A stretch of 64,000 nt of DNA, from NCBI GenBank assembly GCA_001599595.1, contig BCHH01000005.1:910671-974670 (forward strand), in the 5' to 3' direction. The notes below the pieces were generated by a model. The model searched no databases. It had not been told where the DNA came from and was given only the letters and a program-made list of their open reading frames with translations. Positions within the stretch are counted from its first letter, which is position 1. Every line of letters begins with the position of its first letter. This document shows positions 10,217-22,580 of the stretch, in pieces. Source of the stretch: Beverwykella pulmonaria. Taxonomy: Eukaryota > Ascomycota > Dothideomycetes > Pleosporales > Melanommataceae. The translations under genes were made by a program, and so were the position numbers.

Positions 10217-13200
10217 ATGTCTCCGTCCTATGGCGATGTCCCCCAGACGCCCGAGCGACGCACCTCGTCGTCGACGCTCTTCAACGCCTTCAGGAGCTTC
10301 ACCACCAACCGCCTGAGGAGCCCCACGCCCCCTACCTCGGCCTCGTCGACCACGACCCCGATCCGCACGCCCTCGCTGGGGACCAACCGGTCGGGCTCCG
10401 TCATTAGCGGCTCCGGGGACGCCATTGCCAATCCCATCGCCCAGCATGTCGTCCAGACCATCGGGAGTGGAGTGCTCGGGGGCCCGGCAGAGCTGGACGA
10501 CCTGGTCGCGCAGCTGCACAGCAGCTGCTCGCTGCAGCAGCGGATGCTCGCCATTGAGAAGATCTGCCCGATACTGGACGAGTACCCTGTCCGCAATGTG
10601 CTGAGCATGTGGGCTGTGGCCAGCGACCTGCTCCTTCCCGAGCAGCCCAACGAAGCGGCTGCAGCTGGGTACAAGCTGCTCAAGAGCTGTGTGTCTCTGG
10701 AGCATCTGACCCCGGTCGAGCGCAACGTCTTCTTTGGGGCGGCATCGCTGCGCAAGGCCGACAGCAGCTTCCGTCTGCGCCTCGACATCATCTGCACCCT
10801 GACCAACGGCGGCAAGAACGTGGAAGCGTGCGAGTCCTCGCTCGCTTCCTTCCTACTCTCGTCTCTCGACGAGCGTTTCAAAGAGAGCCGCGATGCCTTT
10901 GATGCGGCCAAGAAGGCGAAGAAAAAGACGGATCAGCCCACCCCGGAAGCAGATGACCTGGCCCGCCTGTTCTCTTACATCACCGAGATCTCCAGGTTCA
11001 ATCCCAAGATCTTCAGCGACGAAGAGCTCGAGCAGCTCCTCCTCAAGACCATGACGATATGCCAAGAGACAAAGCAGCGGAGCGACATTCAAGACGCCAT
11101 CAAGCTATTCGACGTGGTCATCACCTACCGCCATGTTCCCAAACAGATCCTCAAACCGTTCCTCGAGGTCTTGTGCATCATCCATCGCCAGCTCGAAGAC
11201 CTGCAGGAGCAATCGTGGAATACCCTAAGCAACATCCTCAAATCACACGTCGGCCAAACTGCCGTTTCGTCTCTCCTCCATACCCTCCTCAACGGTCCCC
11301 ACCGAAAGAGCCGAGAATATCCCGTGTACCGTGGCGTCATCCAGGTGCTGCAGCGACTCTTGCTCGAGGAGGGACGTGCTGGTCTGCCAACGGTGCCCAT
11401 AGCCCTGCTCCTACCAGCGTTGAAGTCGTCCATCAAAGGAGAGCATGAGTCGCAGGAAGGATTCGTTGTTGACCTCATAGACGCCCTATTGGCCGAAGGA
11501 ACCATGAGGGAGCTGCTCCGCAACGAGGCTGACTGGAGCGACCTCATTCACATCATCCACACATGCATAGAACGCGACGATGCCCGAAGAGCCAATGCTG
11601 CTACAACGGCTGCTGCAAATTCAGCGACTAGCAAGGCGTCAATAGAGAAGCCAGCCTCTGCTGCTGGCATGAGCTCCCCTCCAGACGGTTTGTTACCCCC
11701 TACTCATGACGTAACCCCCGGCTAAACTGTCCTCAGCCACTGGTGCTTCTGCCTCTATTGCATCCACTACAGGCGATCCTGATGGTGACCTCATTTCCAG
11801 CCCTGATTCGTCCGCTGCCATACCAGCACGAACCGAGCCTGCTCATCGGAACAAACAAGATAGTATCTCCAAAATTTTGGTGAAACTGGATAGCATTAGC
11901 AACGATGTTGATTTTGTTCAAAAGGCCGCCATTATGGAACTGTTCATGCGTTTTGCCAATCGATTGAGCGACTCCACCGCCGAAAATATGATCAAATTCT
12001 ATGCCGAACAGCGCTATTTTCATCCATCCAACGGAGAGTGGCTGGAGGCATGCCGCACCCTCGTCGCTGGTATACTGAAGGATGACACAAGGCCACGTTG
12101 GCTAAGAATCAAGTGTGTTGAAACCCTACGCGAAACGTACGATACAGTTGCAGGTCTTTGTGCTAGCGACACCGTACTTCAGGTTGCGACACTCCTCTTG
12201 AACAACATCGAACCCGAAGACGACGTCGAGGTCCTGGGTGCGCTCGTTGACTTCGCCGTGGACATTGCCGATCACGCATCCGATGCGAGCTTTGTTGATA
12301 TTATAGCACTGTTGAAGAGACGACTGGATCGACCCAAGCCACCCTCTCCTTCTACAGCCACCTATTCACCACTGTGGACCACTGCTGCCTCGCCTACTAA
12401 GACCGATCCGCATTTTGGATCATCATACAACGTCATTGCTACTGCCTTTGTGCGACTGTTCACACGAAGCGTGACGAGGTCAGCTCCAAAAATACGCATC
12501 CTGTACGAAATCTTACGCCAAGTTGCGAGATCCGAAACGATAGACAGCGATGCTCGCTTGACTGCTCTCAAGCTCCTCTTCCGATTACGCGCCGACTTCA
12601 ATCATGCCCTCATTGTGAGTGCATCGTCGGAAGGTGAGAGTATAGCGGCAGTGCTATGCCGTACGGCCGAAACTGCTATCACCCCTGACGAATTGAACGG
12701 TATTGTGTCGTTTGATTCAAGTAAACATGAAGATCATGTCTCGTGGCGGGAGCAGCGAAAAGCCTCGAGTAATAGCCCGCGCTCATCTCTTAATAGGCAA
12801 ACTGGGCGTCAGACCAACGCTACGGGACGCATTTTGAAACCTGTCCCTCCACTGTGGATGTATCCTGGCCCAAAAGGCCTTCCTGAAGAACCATCCGCGA
12901 GGTCCAGTAGGGTTGTATTTTCTCACATCGACGCCGAGAAATACCCGCTCAGTGACGATGTTCTTGATCTGGAGGTCACACTGTGGCTCGAACTCATAAT
13001 TTCCCTGTTGCAAAAGGCACCCGACTGGGAGATATACAGCTACGTGCTTGTTCATCTTGGGCCGCAACTGTCCAACCAGTCGCTGGTTCGAAGTTGTGTG
13101 CCACAACTGAAGATGTTGAGAAGCGTCATTTGCGAACAAATTAGAAATTCGACCTTCCACGAACCTCCAGGTTACACGCTTCTGAAGAAGGCAGACGTAG

Positions 13201-15199
13201 CAGTCTGTTTGTTCCACATCCTCACAGTCCTCATCAGTTACCATGACCATTACGAGAAGAGCGAAGAAGATGACATGGTGAAGACGTTCCTCCACGGTAT
13301 CGCTTTTTGGGATAGGACACCAAAGTGGTGCATTCATGCGCTGACTGTTTGTTGCCATGAAACTCCACTTTCGGTAGGCAAGTCTCTGGACAACATTGTG
13401 CAAAAGATGTCTCAGATTGTCACCAAACCGTCGACTGCCATACACATCCTTGAATTCCTCACCTCTGTTGCGCGTATGCCTGAGCTATACAAGAATTTTC
13501 GCGAAGCCGAATTCAAAATCGTTTTTGGTGTCAGCTTCCGCTACCTACAGCACATACGAGATCAGCGCGAGCGAGCGGCTGCCTCTAACTTATCGCACAA
13601 CACGCACCACCGATCCATAAGGTATAGCGGTACGTCGCGAGACTTTCTTGCTTCTTCAGATCCAAACGCATCAAAGAAGCAGTCAGCCGCAGACGATTTG
13701 CCTCAGTATTTGTACTCTCTCGCTTATCATGTCATAACGTTTTGGTTCATGGGTCTCAAGATGGAGGATCGCCCGAGGCAAATCCCATGGATCACGAAAA
13801 ACCTTTCCTATACTGACAGCACGGGCAGGATGATCATGGAGGAGCAGGGCCAGGTTATCGTAGACATGATGAATATGGTCGCCTATTCAGATCGTGATGA
13901 AACCATTCGGGACGACAAGTTTGCAACGCCCGGCGATGGTGAAATTTGGAAGAAGACCTGGATAGTCGGACATAGCTTGGTTACGATAGAAACCGCTGCA
14001 AGAACCGGCGTTTCCCTGACGACAAGCAGAAGACCTGTAAGCATCACCATCTCGAAGTTTGGGCTAGTGATAAGTTACTTACTTGCAATTAGTGTGGCAC
14101 TCGGTACTTGTATACGCGCCCACTTCTCGCACCGCCCCCTCGTCACCAGGCTCCCTTGACTGTTGGGCTTGCATCTGAAGCGTTCTATACCTCGTCGTAT
14201 GTCGGCATCCTGCCCGATGATATATTCCAAACCTACTACGCCCCTTTGAATTTGTCGGACCCTCCTATTCCCTTGCCTGACGATGACATGACCCGCCGTG
14301 CCATCAGCTCGTTTGACCACAATGCAACGGTAGACAGCCACAAAGTGGGCGTCATTTATATAGGCGAGGGCCAGACACACGAGAAAGAGATTCTGATGAA
14401 CAGCATGGGCTCTACAGCGTACACCTCCTTCCTCGACGACTTGGGAACACTCGTTCGCCTAAAAGGCGCAAGGTTTAATACAGGTGGGCTGGACTTCCGC
14501 AACGACATGGATGGAGAGTACACGTATTGCTGGAGGGATCGCTGCACGGAGCTCATTTTCCATGTTCCGACCATGATGCCAACTAATCCTGACGACGAGA
14601 TGACCTACCCGAACAAGAAGCGCCATATTGGCAACGACTATGTGAACATTATTTTCAACGACTCCGGGCTTCCATACAACTTCGACACTATACCTTCTGC
14701 TTTCAACTACGTCCATATTGTCATCACGCCGGAAGCGAAATCCTCCTTTATCGACAGGCGTCTCGCTACCGATCCAGACGGAAAGAATCGCTATTACAAA
14801 GTACAGGTCATTACAAGACCAGAGTTTCCCGATATTTCGCCTGCAGTGGAAAGCAAAATCATCTGCGGCAAGTACGTGGCCGCATATTGCCGCCTCATTG
14901 CCATCAACGCAAACGTCTTCTCCCAGGTCTGGTCTATTCGAGAGGGAGGCGAGTCTATCTCATCGTGGCGTAACCGGCTCCGCGAGATCAAGAGACTGCG
15001 AGAACGGTACGGTGCGAACGATGTGCCGGCGCCTTCACCTTCTTCGCCGGTGAACCACCAAGGTCACCAAGGTCTGTCGAGCCCACCAAATAGAGACCAT
15101 TCCAACAAAACTTTCAATCGCACCAGTGTCGCTACTTTTATTAGCGAGGGCACGAATCGGAGTAGTTTCACAAGCAGTTCTCAGGATGTCGCGCTCTGA
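10217..15199 (+). CDS. tuberin (TSC2) homologue with C-terminal Rap/Rheb GAP domain
   Basis: Predicted GTPase-activating protein of the Tsc2 type, which acts on Rheb and restrains TORC1. Exons 10217-11687, 11737-14036 and 14093-15199 give 1625 aa. The N-terminus is Ser/Thr/Pro-rich, then long helical tuberin N-terminal (DUF3384-type) and central tuberin regions follow. The GAP domain lies around residues 1330-1530, starting near KVGVIYIGEGQTHEKEIL. It contains HIGNDYVNIIFND, whose Asn is the catalytic 'asparagine thumb' equivalent, and ends after YVHIVITPEAKSSF. The C-terminal tail is Ser-rich. Both splices restore an open frame of exact codon length. It diverges from CSE1. A general RapGAP is the alternative, but the length and N-terminal half favour tuberin. 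Confidence 0.9.
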
Positions 15200-15876
15200 G
15201 TGAGGGCCTGATGCAAATTTTGGTATCGAAAAACCAAAATCGAAATCGAAACGACAGCATGTTTATTTCCATCTGCGCATGCATTCGGATTCGGGTTTCC
15301 ATCACCTGGCTTCAGGCTTCCTATCTCAAACTGGTGTTTTTCCTGAATGCATTTACAGCAGATATACCCCGGCTTTTCTTTGACCGTTATATTCTCTCTC
15401 TCTCTCTCCTTCCTCCCTTTTTGAGGGTTAGGCCAAAAGTTTTTGATTTGAGTTCTGGCGGCTGTTGTAAGCTTTTTCTTCGGCTTGATTTCGGTTTTGC
15501 ATTGGGTGGTTGGAATGAGCACATGAGTGCTACTAAAAGTTCTTTTTTGATTCGGTTGTTGGGGGTTCGGACAATATATTCTTAACGGAAGAGTGAAATA
15601 GAGAGATTTTCGTGGGATGAAGATGGCGTCAAGGCTTGGGGCTAAGGTAGATATTGAGCGTGATATAGGATCCTGGATTTGTAGCGTAGTGTATTTTTAA
15701 CTTCGCGTACTCTGCCCAACTAGCAAATTTCTATATTTTTGGATGTTTACCCTGCATGACAAATGCGCTCTGGTGTCTCTCGTACAGTACCTATATATCC
15801 CATGTCGTGTCCAAAATTGCACATACAACCTACGACTCATCTATGCTCCACCTTCCATGCTCCCTTTCTACTCGCA
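15200..15876. other. convergent intergenic region, no gene recognised
   Basis: 3' flanks of the TSC2-like and AlaX-like genes. It includes a CT-dinucleotide run near 15392-15415. Short open frames lack any domain signal. Confidence 0.5.
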
Positions 15877-16770
15877 TCAGAGATCAACAACATCATAGCT
15901 GACCTTGCTAACTCCCTTCTGCCTTTTAATCCCTTTGACTACCACTCGCCCCACCTCTTTCAAACTACCGACATGCGTCCCACCACACGGATACGCGCCC
16001 GCGCCCTCAATCTCCACCACTCTTACCCCGTCCTCTACATCCCCTTTCACGCCCTCGGCTACCACGCCGCAACGCTCTAGAGCCTCGGCCTCGCTGACGA
16101 AGTGGATGCTAACCGGTAGATTTCGTGCAATGAGCGAGTCGACAGCGGACTGGATAAGTGATTTGGCGGAACCGGGGATCAGGCCCGTAAATTCTACACT
16201 AGAGGCGAGGGGAAAGTGGGAGGCTTTTCCTTCTTTGAGGTCGGTTGGGAGAAGGGACGAGGGCATGGTGGTGAGGGACATTATGGCGAGGCCAAGGGCA
16301 TGGCCCGCAGTGTGCAGGCGGGAGTGCAGGGTTCGAGCAGGTATGTTGATCTTTTGGGTTATGGAGATGTTGGGGAGGAATGGGGAGGAGAGGGAGGAGG
16401 AGAAGATTCCGAGGTGCAGAATTGAGGGGGGTGAGGCGCGGACGTGGCGGACGTGGAAGGTTGGGTATTCCTTCTCCTTCGCATCACCTGTCCCCGTTTC
16501 GGCTGGTGGGGCGGACAGCGTTATCGTCCCTGTATCGCTCGGCTGGCCGCCGCCTTGGGCGTGGAAGATTGTTTCTGGAGTGATGAGAACGTGCTCTTCC
16601 TCTCCTTCCTTCTTTTCTTCCCCTTCTAAGGGTTGAGGTTTCTTGAATAGGGCCTGGGTTTCTGCGGGTAGCGAGGAGAAGGGTGTTATACTGGATACGG
16701 TTGTTGTGTGCGTGTGTAAATTGCCGTCTTTTTGGTAGAGGGCGATTGTTTTACGTTGTGGGGATGTCAT
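15877..16770 (-). CDS. AlaX-type alanyl-tRNA editing protein (trans-editing deacylase)
   Basis: Freestanding editing domain related to alanyl-tRNA synthetase, expected to hydrolyse mis-charged Ser- or Gly-tRNA(Ala). A single exon encodes 297 aa. The N-terminal half has the OB-like entry region with ETIFHAQGGGQPSDTG, typical of AlaX (FYPxGGGQPxDxG). The zinc-binding editing motifs are both present: HTAGH (HxxxH) near residue 155 and CGGTHV (CxxxH) near residue 262. The central lid region KASHFPLASSVEF and the C-terminal GVSKVSYDV complete the fold. Length fits AlaX-M/L rather than a full synthetase, and no catalytic aminoacylation domain is present. Confidence 0.9.
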   Translation of the reverse strand: MTSPQRKTIALYQKDGNLHTHTTTVSSITPFSSLPAETQALFKKPQPLEGEEKKEGEEEHVLITPETIFHAQGGGQPSDTGTITLSAPPAETGTGDAKEKEYPTFHVRHVRASPPSILHLGIFSSSLSSPFLPNISITQKINIPARTLHSRLHTAGHALGLAIMSLTTMPSSLLPTDLKEGKASHFPLASSVEFTGLIPGSAKSLIQSAVDSLIARNLPVSIHFVSEAEALERCGVVAEGVKGDVEDGVRVVEIEGAGAYPCGGTHVGSLKEVGRVVVKGIKRQKGVSKVSYDVVDL

Positions 16771-17413
16771 GATGGAGAATAGAGAGGGTTTAGGCCGAAA
16801 AGATCGAGGGCGAAAGAGAAAAAGAAAAGGAGGAAGCAGGTTGTTTCCCTCGAGACTTGTTGGTGAGATGTGGAAGGAGATGGAGTTGGAGAGAGGACGT
16901 TGCGACTGTTGCTGGAGAGAATTGAGGCAAACCGAGACTTCATATACCCATTTTCGTCGTTGGTGACTCAGAATCCAAGGGGCGGAATGTTACAGTGTCC
17001 TTTGGAATGGAAGCTTCTCGTGGGAAATGGTAATGTCAGAATAAATTCGAGCACGCCCAAGTTTTGACATGCACATGAGCCTAGCCCGATTAGGAAGGCA
17101 TATTCTGACTGAGCACTGCGGCAATGCGTTGTGATAGCAGTGATACAACGGCGAAGCCGCATTGAAGATATGTTCCTGTGAGGAGTACGAAATTCATCCT
17201 GAGTTTTGTTTTTCATAGATATGTAAATTGTATATTTCAAGGCTAGTGAAGCCCTTCTTCAAATCTAAAAGGAGACGAACATGGTCCCAAGGCGTTTCAT
17301 GCCCGTCCAATGTCATACATATACATAGAGAAGCGTAATCGTTCATCGTCCGGCGTCATATATCCATCATAAGCTTCATGCACTGTCGTATTTCACTGCT
17401 CGCATCGATCACT
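16771..17413. other. intergenic region, no gene recognised
   Basis: 5' flank of the AlaX-like gene and 3' flank of the DUF7730-like gene. A purine-rich stretch at about 16770-16900 lies just upstream of the AlaX start. Nothing else is recognised. Confidence 0.45.
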
Positions 17414-18512
17414 CTACCACTCGGCGTCGTCATCATCATCGGATTCTTGATCCGGCCTCGGCCTAATCAGCTCAAACGGTGCATCCGTACACGGAGCCCC
17501 TTCCCAGCTGACATGGACCTCGAACCGCTCTGGCGTCGTCACTTTCCGCAGCGGAGCCAGCATCTTCGCCTCGCACGCCGCATCCCTGAACCCGTCAAAG
17601 TACAGGAGACTGACTCGTACGAATCGGAGTTTGGGCATGTCGGCTATGATGCGCCAGGTTTCCTCCCAGGTTGCTTCGTCGTTGGGCGGGTAGAGGGCGG
17701 GGTTGGTGAGAAGGAGTTGTTGTGCTATGGAATCGTAGATAGGCCATGCCATGCACCACTCGATGTCGAGATTTTGGATCAGGGCGAAGCGGTGGGGGAG
17801 CACGGTGCAGGAGAAGTAGCGCAGGCAGTCGAGATCGGAGAAAGAGAAGGCGTTTGTCGAATAGAGGAGGTTGATGGACTCGGAGTATCTGCCGACGCGT
17901 TAGCACCCTGCTACGTCTCCGATGCGCGTATGGTGAACAGGGACGAACTCACATTTGCCGGCACGACCGCAGCAGCGGGACAATGCTGCCGTCGGTCGGT
18001 TCATTCCTATTCCCGCTCTGGGGCATCCAGATATTCGCACTATCCACGGTCCCCCAGCAGCACTCCCGGCTCAGCGTCAGCCCATTGTATCCCAGCGGAC
18101 AAGCCAGCGCGCTTGCGGCCTTGCACCGGAGATGGCCCAGCTTCTGCTCCTTGAGTATCATGTGCATCGTGCTGTCGCCCAGCACAAAGCGATATATCAT
18201 CTGCCTGAGCTCCAGAGGCAATCGCATGAGCGGGGTCTGTGTCTGATCAATGGTCTTGCCGCGCTGGGCGTCCTGGCAGAAAGCCTCCTTCTGTTGTGGC
18301 GGCACGGGGATACTAAGGCGATGCTCGGGAGCGCGCTTCGCGAGAGGACGAGGCGCCATTTTCTGGCGTCGTTCGAAGCGTTTCTTTTCTGGCGACTCGG
18401 AGGTGCGGGTCAAACGGTTGGGGCAGCAGCACGATGCGACGGTGATCCAGACGCAGAGGATGGGGCCGCAGACTATGCCTACGGCAATGCTGGTCAGGGT
18501 GGAGCCGCGCAT
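17414..18512 (-). CDS. DUF7730-like fungal protein (2EXR/F-box-like 'LPLELRQMIYRFVL' type)
   Basis: Member of a large family of Pezizomycotina proteins of unknown function. Exons 18512-17953 and 17888-17414 give 344 aa. A hydrophobic N-terminal segment (LTSIAVGIVCGPILCVWITV) could be a membrane anchor. The family core follows: LMRLPLELRQMIYRFVLGD near residue 93, then a C-terminal block with CRQIYSESINLLYSTNAF created exactly by the splice GTGAGT...GGCAG. The tail is a run of aspartates before EW. The second such gene in the window is at 36392-37758. Function is not inferred. Confidence 0.75.
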
Positions 18513-19464
18513 GGTAGGAAAAAATAAATAGGTGAGAGCAGAAGAGAAGTAGATTTCATGTCAAGATCTTGTGTTCATGATGACGGACTTCGTTGGCGCG
18601 CCAGGTGTCAAGCCGCCGCGGCGAAGTCACGAGTGGAGGAACACGGAGAGGAAAATTTGGTTTTGCTGGGGGGAGGTGGGGCAGAGATATCGGAGTTAAA
18701 CGGCAAGCTCAACCCTACGCTCGAAGAGCGTATGAAAAGTGTGTTGAAGTGGCCCGGCGAGATGGGTCTAAGGCTAAGGAACGAGGGGCCGGATCTCTGC
18801 CAGGGGTAAAAGTAGAAGCATGAGCGGTGAATAGCGGCAGAATAATGGCAGACTAGCGACGTCATCACATAGCACACTTTCGTTGTTCTACAATTACAAG
18901 CTTTGCTTTTCCGCTATTTTTATTCAAAAGAAGTCGATTTATAGTCACAAGGTCACTTACACCGCAGGTTGAAGGACTGCAGGTTCTACATCCACACCGG
19001 TTTGTTTTGCCTCAGCCTGTGCCATGGGCCAACCACACACGACGTTGTTGAACAACAAATGGATTTCTATATCTCTCTCGAGGCCGAATCTGCTTACTCT
19101 TCTCTCTTCCGGCGTGAGGAATCAAGCTTGAGCATGGCCGTATATCCGAGAGATGCTTGGGGAAATCGGCTCTTCTGAACCAGACCCCAAAGCCCGTGAA
19201 ACGGCCCATAGCCCTTCCTGTGTTTCCCACAACCACTCCTCATTACATGGGCAGAATATCTGGGCAGAATCGCAGAAAGGGCATGTTAGGCTTTCTGAAC
19301 TAGCTGAAGAACTCATACGTGGACTGACAGCGTGGGATTCCAACGAAGACTATGAGGTCGTAATCTCGTATATTGGGTAGCAGGGATACTCGTCTTGGCA
19401 TGCCGATCTCCCGCATCGCTCATTTTTTGCCCACCTCAGTCGAACCCTCCCAACCACGACCACA
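18513..19464. other. intergenic region, no confident gene
   Basis: About 950 bp separating two diverging genes. A minus-strand frame near 19122-19343 contains CPFCDSAQIFCPC but has no other support, so no gene is called. Confidence 0.4.
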
Positions 19465-20271
19465 ATGCTCGAGCTCCCCAGCGCGAAGCGGTACGAAACC
19501 TTAATGTTCAACTTGATGGGGTGGTACTGATATCATTGCAGGGTTTGCCGCAACGAGCTTCAGTCTCCCGTCTCGTCCTCGCGTTCCTCCCCCGACCCCG
19601 CCCTCACAGAGCTCTTCCGCACGAGCATCCACAATGACTTCACATTCACAACTACCGACCGTGGCGATGAAGATGCGGCTGAAAGCGAGGGTGACGAAAC
19701 AGAGCTCCGGCTCTTCGCAGCGCCATCCTCCGCTCCACAAACCCACAAAATTCAAATATCATCTCCCGAAGCCGAGTCCAGAGAACCAGGCTTCCTAGTC
19801 AAGCGCCCTCGGAGCTACTACTTCGCCGACGATCCCGATAGTGAAAAGGAAGCCGAGCTGCGGGCGGCCGCTATCGATGGCGAGACGGTGAAAGAGCTGG
19901 CAAAGATACCATGGCCGGGCTGCGCGCTACCTTGGAAAGTCACCACCATTTCGCCCACGGGGCTACAGAAGGCCGTTTTAGTCGGACATCCCGCATCACT
20001 TGTTATAGTGAAAGAAGAGGCCCCGAAGAGGAGGAGGAAGGGAAAGAAGACTAGGATTGCACTGCGGAAGAAAATCCAGGCTGCCAAAGCTAAACAGGAG
20101 GAGCGCGACAAGCTCGCAAAGGCCAAAGAGGAGAGTGAAAAGGAGAAGAGGACGAGGCGGAATCGGGAGAAAAAGGTGAAAAAGAAGGCTAGGGAAAAGG
20201 CCAAGAAGCTAGCAGGGGCGGCTGGCGGAGACAATGAGAAGGACCTTGGTGACGCTACAGACAGTGAGTAG
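19465..20271 (+). CDS. DUF2011-family protein (nuclear-looking, basic C-terminus)
   Basis: Protein of the fungal DUF2011 type with no assigned function. Exons 19465-19490 and 19542-20271 give 251 aa. The splice reconstructs the N-terminus LPSAKRVCRNEL, the usual family opening. A central acidic region (DRGDEDAAESEGDETELRLF) precedes the conserved PRSYYFADD and IPWPGCALPWKVTTI blocks. The C-terminal ~70 residues are a very basic, lysine-rich coiled-coil-like stretch (KRRRKGKKTRIALRKK), which suggests nuclear or nucleolar location and RNA/DNA contact. The first exon codes for only nine residues. Confidence 0.8.
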
Positions 20272-20855
20272 GTATGATATTAGCTCATGCCTGCGACTAC
20301 CGTGCTCTTGGATTGAAGCTGTCTACGATGACAGCCATATTAGTCATATGGTTTCAGCAGACCTCAGGAAAGCGCGGTGCAAGATTTCGACCATGATTCA
20401 GAAAACAGCAGCATACCGAGGAGGCAGTATCTAGCAAGGCCTTTCTGCTTGCCACATCTCGTCTGGTAGATACAGCGACATTCTACAGGTTCAGCCTTGC
20501 GCTCTTATTCTTAAGCCAAATTGCGATACCCCACTAGCTGGCTCCATCGTAGAGCGGAAGGCGCGTTTATCAAAACAACTACCGCGTCTTGGTTATTCCG
20601 CGTCATTCGACTTCACTGCCTTTCATCTCCGGCCATGGCTCGCTGCCAGGGCCACGGTACTGCCTCTTTCACCTCCCCTTTAACCTCGTCACGCGTCGGG
20701 CATGTAAACAACCCCTCTTGGGCGTGCCTCTTGCTTGCAAACTCATAACTTCACACCGCCGCCTCATCATTGTCATACCAAGCGTGTCGTAAACACGATT
20801 ATTTACTGCGGAAGAGCTCCGTGAGCTGGAACAACAGAATCCATTTCCAGTCGCC
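20272..20855. other. intergenic region; possible upstream exon of next gene
   Basis: No clear gene. Bases about 20810-20855 read open in frame with the downstream start (EELRELEQQNPFPVA), so the gene at 20856 may begin with an earlier exon. Confidence 0.35.
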
Positions 20856-22001
20856 ATGGATATCGACAATATGCTAGACCAGCCGCCAGTCGGCGGTGTC
20901 GTTCAGCAAGGTATATAACCTCTACCGACAGCATTGGACGGAATTTTATCTCACATGCAGATAGATCATATTGAAGCAAACATTCCTCATGAGGACAAGG
21001 GTCTCACCGCCACTGAAGCCGAAGTTGCATTGTCACCTTCGGGCAATGGCCGCCACCCAACTCCATACTCGGCACATGGGGACTTAGAAGACTCCGACAA
21101 GGAGGCAGATGGCTCGAACGAAAACGAAGCCGTTGCCGAAGAGTTCTTTGACAAGCCTAGTAACGTTCCCAGCTTGGCGGAGGGGACGATGAATAAGATT
21201 CCCGAGATCATGCGAATCTACCATGGCTACCACAGTGCATATGCCAATCCGAATGCCACCAAAGAAGGCCATATGCAGCGCGCCATTGTCCTGGCTTCCA
21301 CGCTCCTCGACCATTATTTCCCTAGAAATCAGTGTTTCCTCGTCGAACAGGTCCAGTTCCCGACTGTCAAGAACTTCGGCTGGTCCATCGAACTCACAGG
21401 TGGCGAGGATAAACAGCTCCGCCTCCCTAGACATCACCACATCCCTGCCGAGCAGATCACTGGCTTCAAGGTCTCTCAGCTCTACCAGAGTACGCAAGTT
21501 TTTTATTTTATCGAATCTACTCTGACAGGTGGTTTAATTCTACCACCACATCCTTCCTAAGGATTTGAACGTCTGCTAACCTATCTACGTTTAGTCACGA
21601 ACGAAGACGGAAATCCGATTGAAAAGCCTTACCCGCATATGTATCTCGCAATTGCCATTGACGATCTGTCCACCTACGACCAATGGAAATCCGATTCGAC
21701 AGGCCAGAATAACATCGCTGACATCATGTCGTACTCGATGGGCGTAGTGGCAAAAGTCGAAATTGGCAACGTCGTAGTCATCGTTGGGCCGCGCATCGAG
21801 TTTTATCGGTACAACAACCAGAACCCCAGGCCCATGAAACGCTTCCAGGCCGAAAATTGGACGTTCGATATGCGCACAGAGAGCCCGAATGCGATAGAAA
21901 TGCTTTTTCAGTTCGTGGCAGGGCAAACGGTGCATTATCAGAATAATGTTCTAGGGTACGGATCTACTCTTGATCCTGCGCTTGTGCCTGCGCCTGAATG
22001 A
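20856..22001 (+). CDS. hypothetical protein, unrecognised
   Basis: I do not recognise this protein. A model with exons 20856-20897, 20961-21489 and 21595-22001 gives 325 aa. The second splice is strong (CAGA|GTACGC...TTTAG) and yields QLYQITNEDGNPIEKPYPHM. The first is weak: its donor GTCGTT is chosen only because the stronger donor GTATAT at 20911 breaks the frame, so the true 5' end may differ. The N-terminal third is acidic and probably disordered. The C-terminal two thirds look folded, with MYLAIAIDDLSTYDQW and VGPRIEFYRYNNQNP. No signal peptide, membrane span or catalytic motif was seen. Confidence 0.6.
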
Positions 22002-22580
22002 GGTGGAAATTGGGATCAACTTGAGTTCGCATTCACCGCATCGGGTGGTATTCTTAGGATAATTCCGGCGGGTGTTTATTCAGTGCAATTCAGGATCTGG
22101 ACAGGAATTCGCATCACAATTTGGGGCACATACGAAGTAGTCGGTATTTGGTAGGTATATCAATACAGGCAAGTCTATCAGAAGGTCAAAAAGTCGAAAG
22201 GACCAAAACGGCCTTGCAAAGTCAGACTGTATCTGCGAAAGGTGATTCTGTGTGATTGTTTGGGGGACAATAGATGCTGGGGACACTCTAAGAAAGTTCA
22301 TTTATTAACTCATTGCATAGGTTGACCCTCGAGTAAGAGCCCTAGTCCCCTATCATACCTCGTACGTGAGCATGTCCAGAAAGAAAGGGAAAATTTGGTA
22401 TAACCGTACATAGGAAAACACCCAATCAGAGTGCCATGCCATATCCATATCAGTGAGCGTCTCGTTTCGGCCCCAGATTCGTACCCATACTTCTCGCTCC
22501 AAAATCCCCAAGAAAGTAGTCTTGTAAATGTGCTGTAAAAAACACAATTTCAAAGATTTTCTGTCCCACTCGTCCCCTCG
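22002..22580. other. intergenic region, no gene recognised
   Basis: AT-leaning sequence with only short frames on both strands. No repeat or domain was recognised. Confidence 0.45.

Noticed and set aside
15905..16636. 243-aa plus-strand frame
   Set aside because: Antisense to the AlaX-like gene, which carries both zinc motifs on the minus strand.
17378..18154. 258-aa plus-strand frame
   Set aside because: Antisense to a spliced DUF7730-like gene; no domain of its own.
20898..20960. Stronger donor GTATAT at 20911 for the first intron of the 20856 gene
   Set aside because: Using it with the only good acceptor puts the downstream exon out of frame and hits a stop at once; the weaker donor was kept with a warning.
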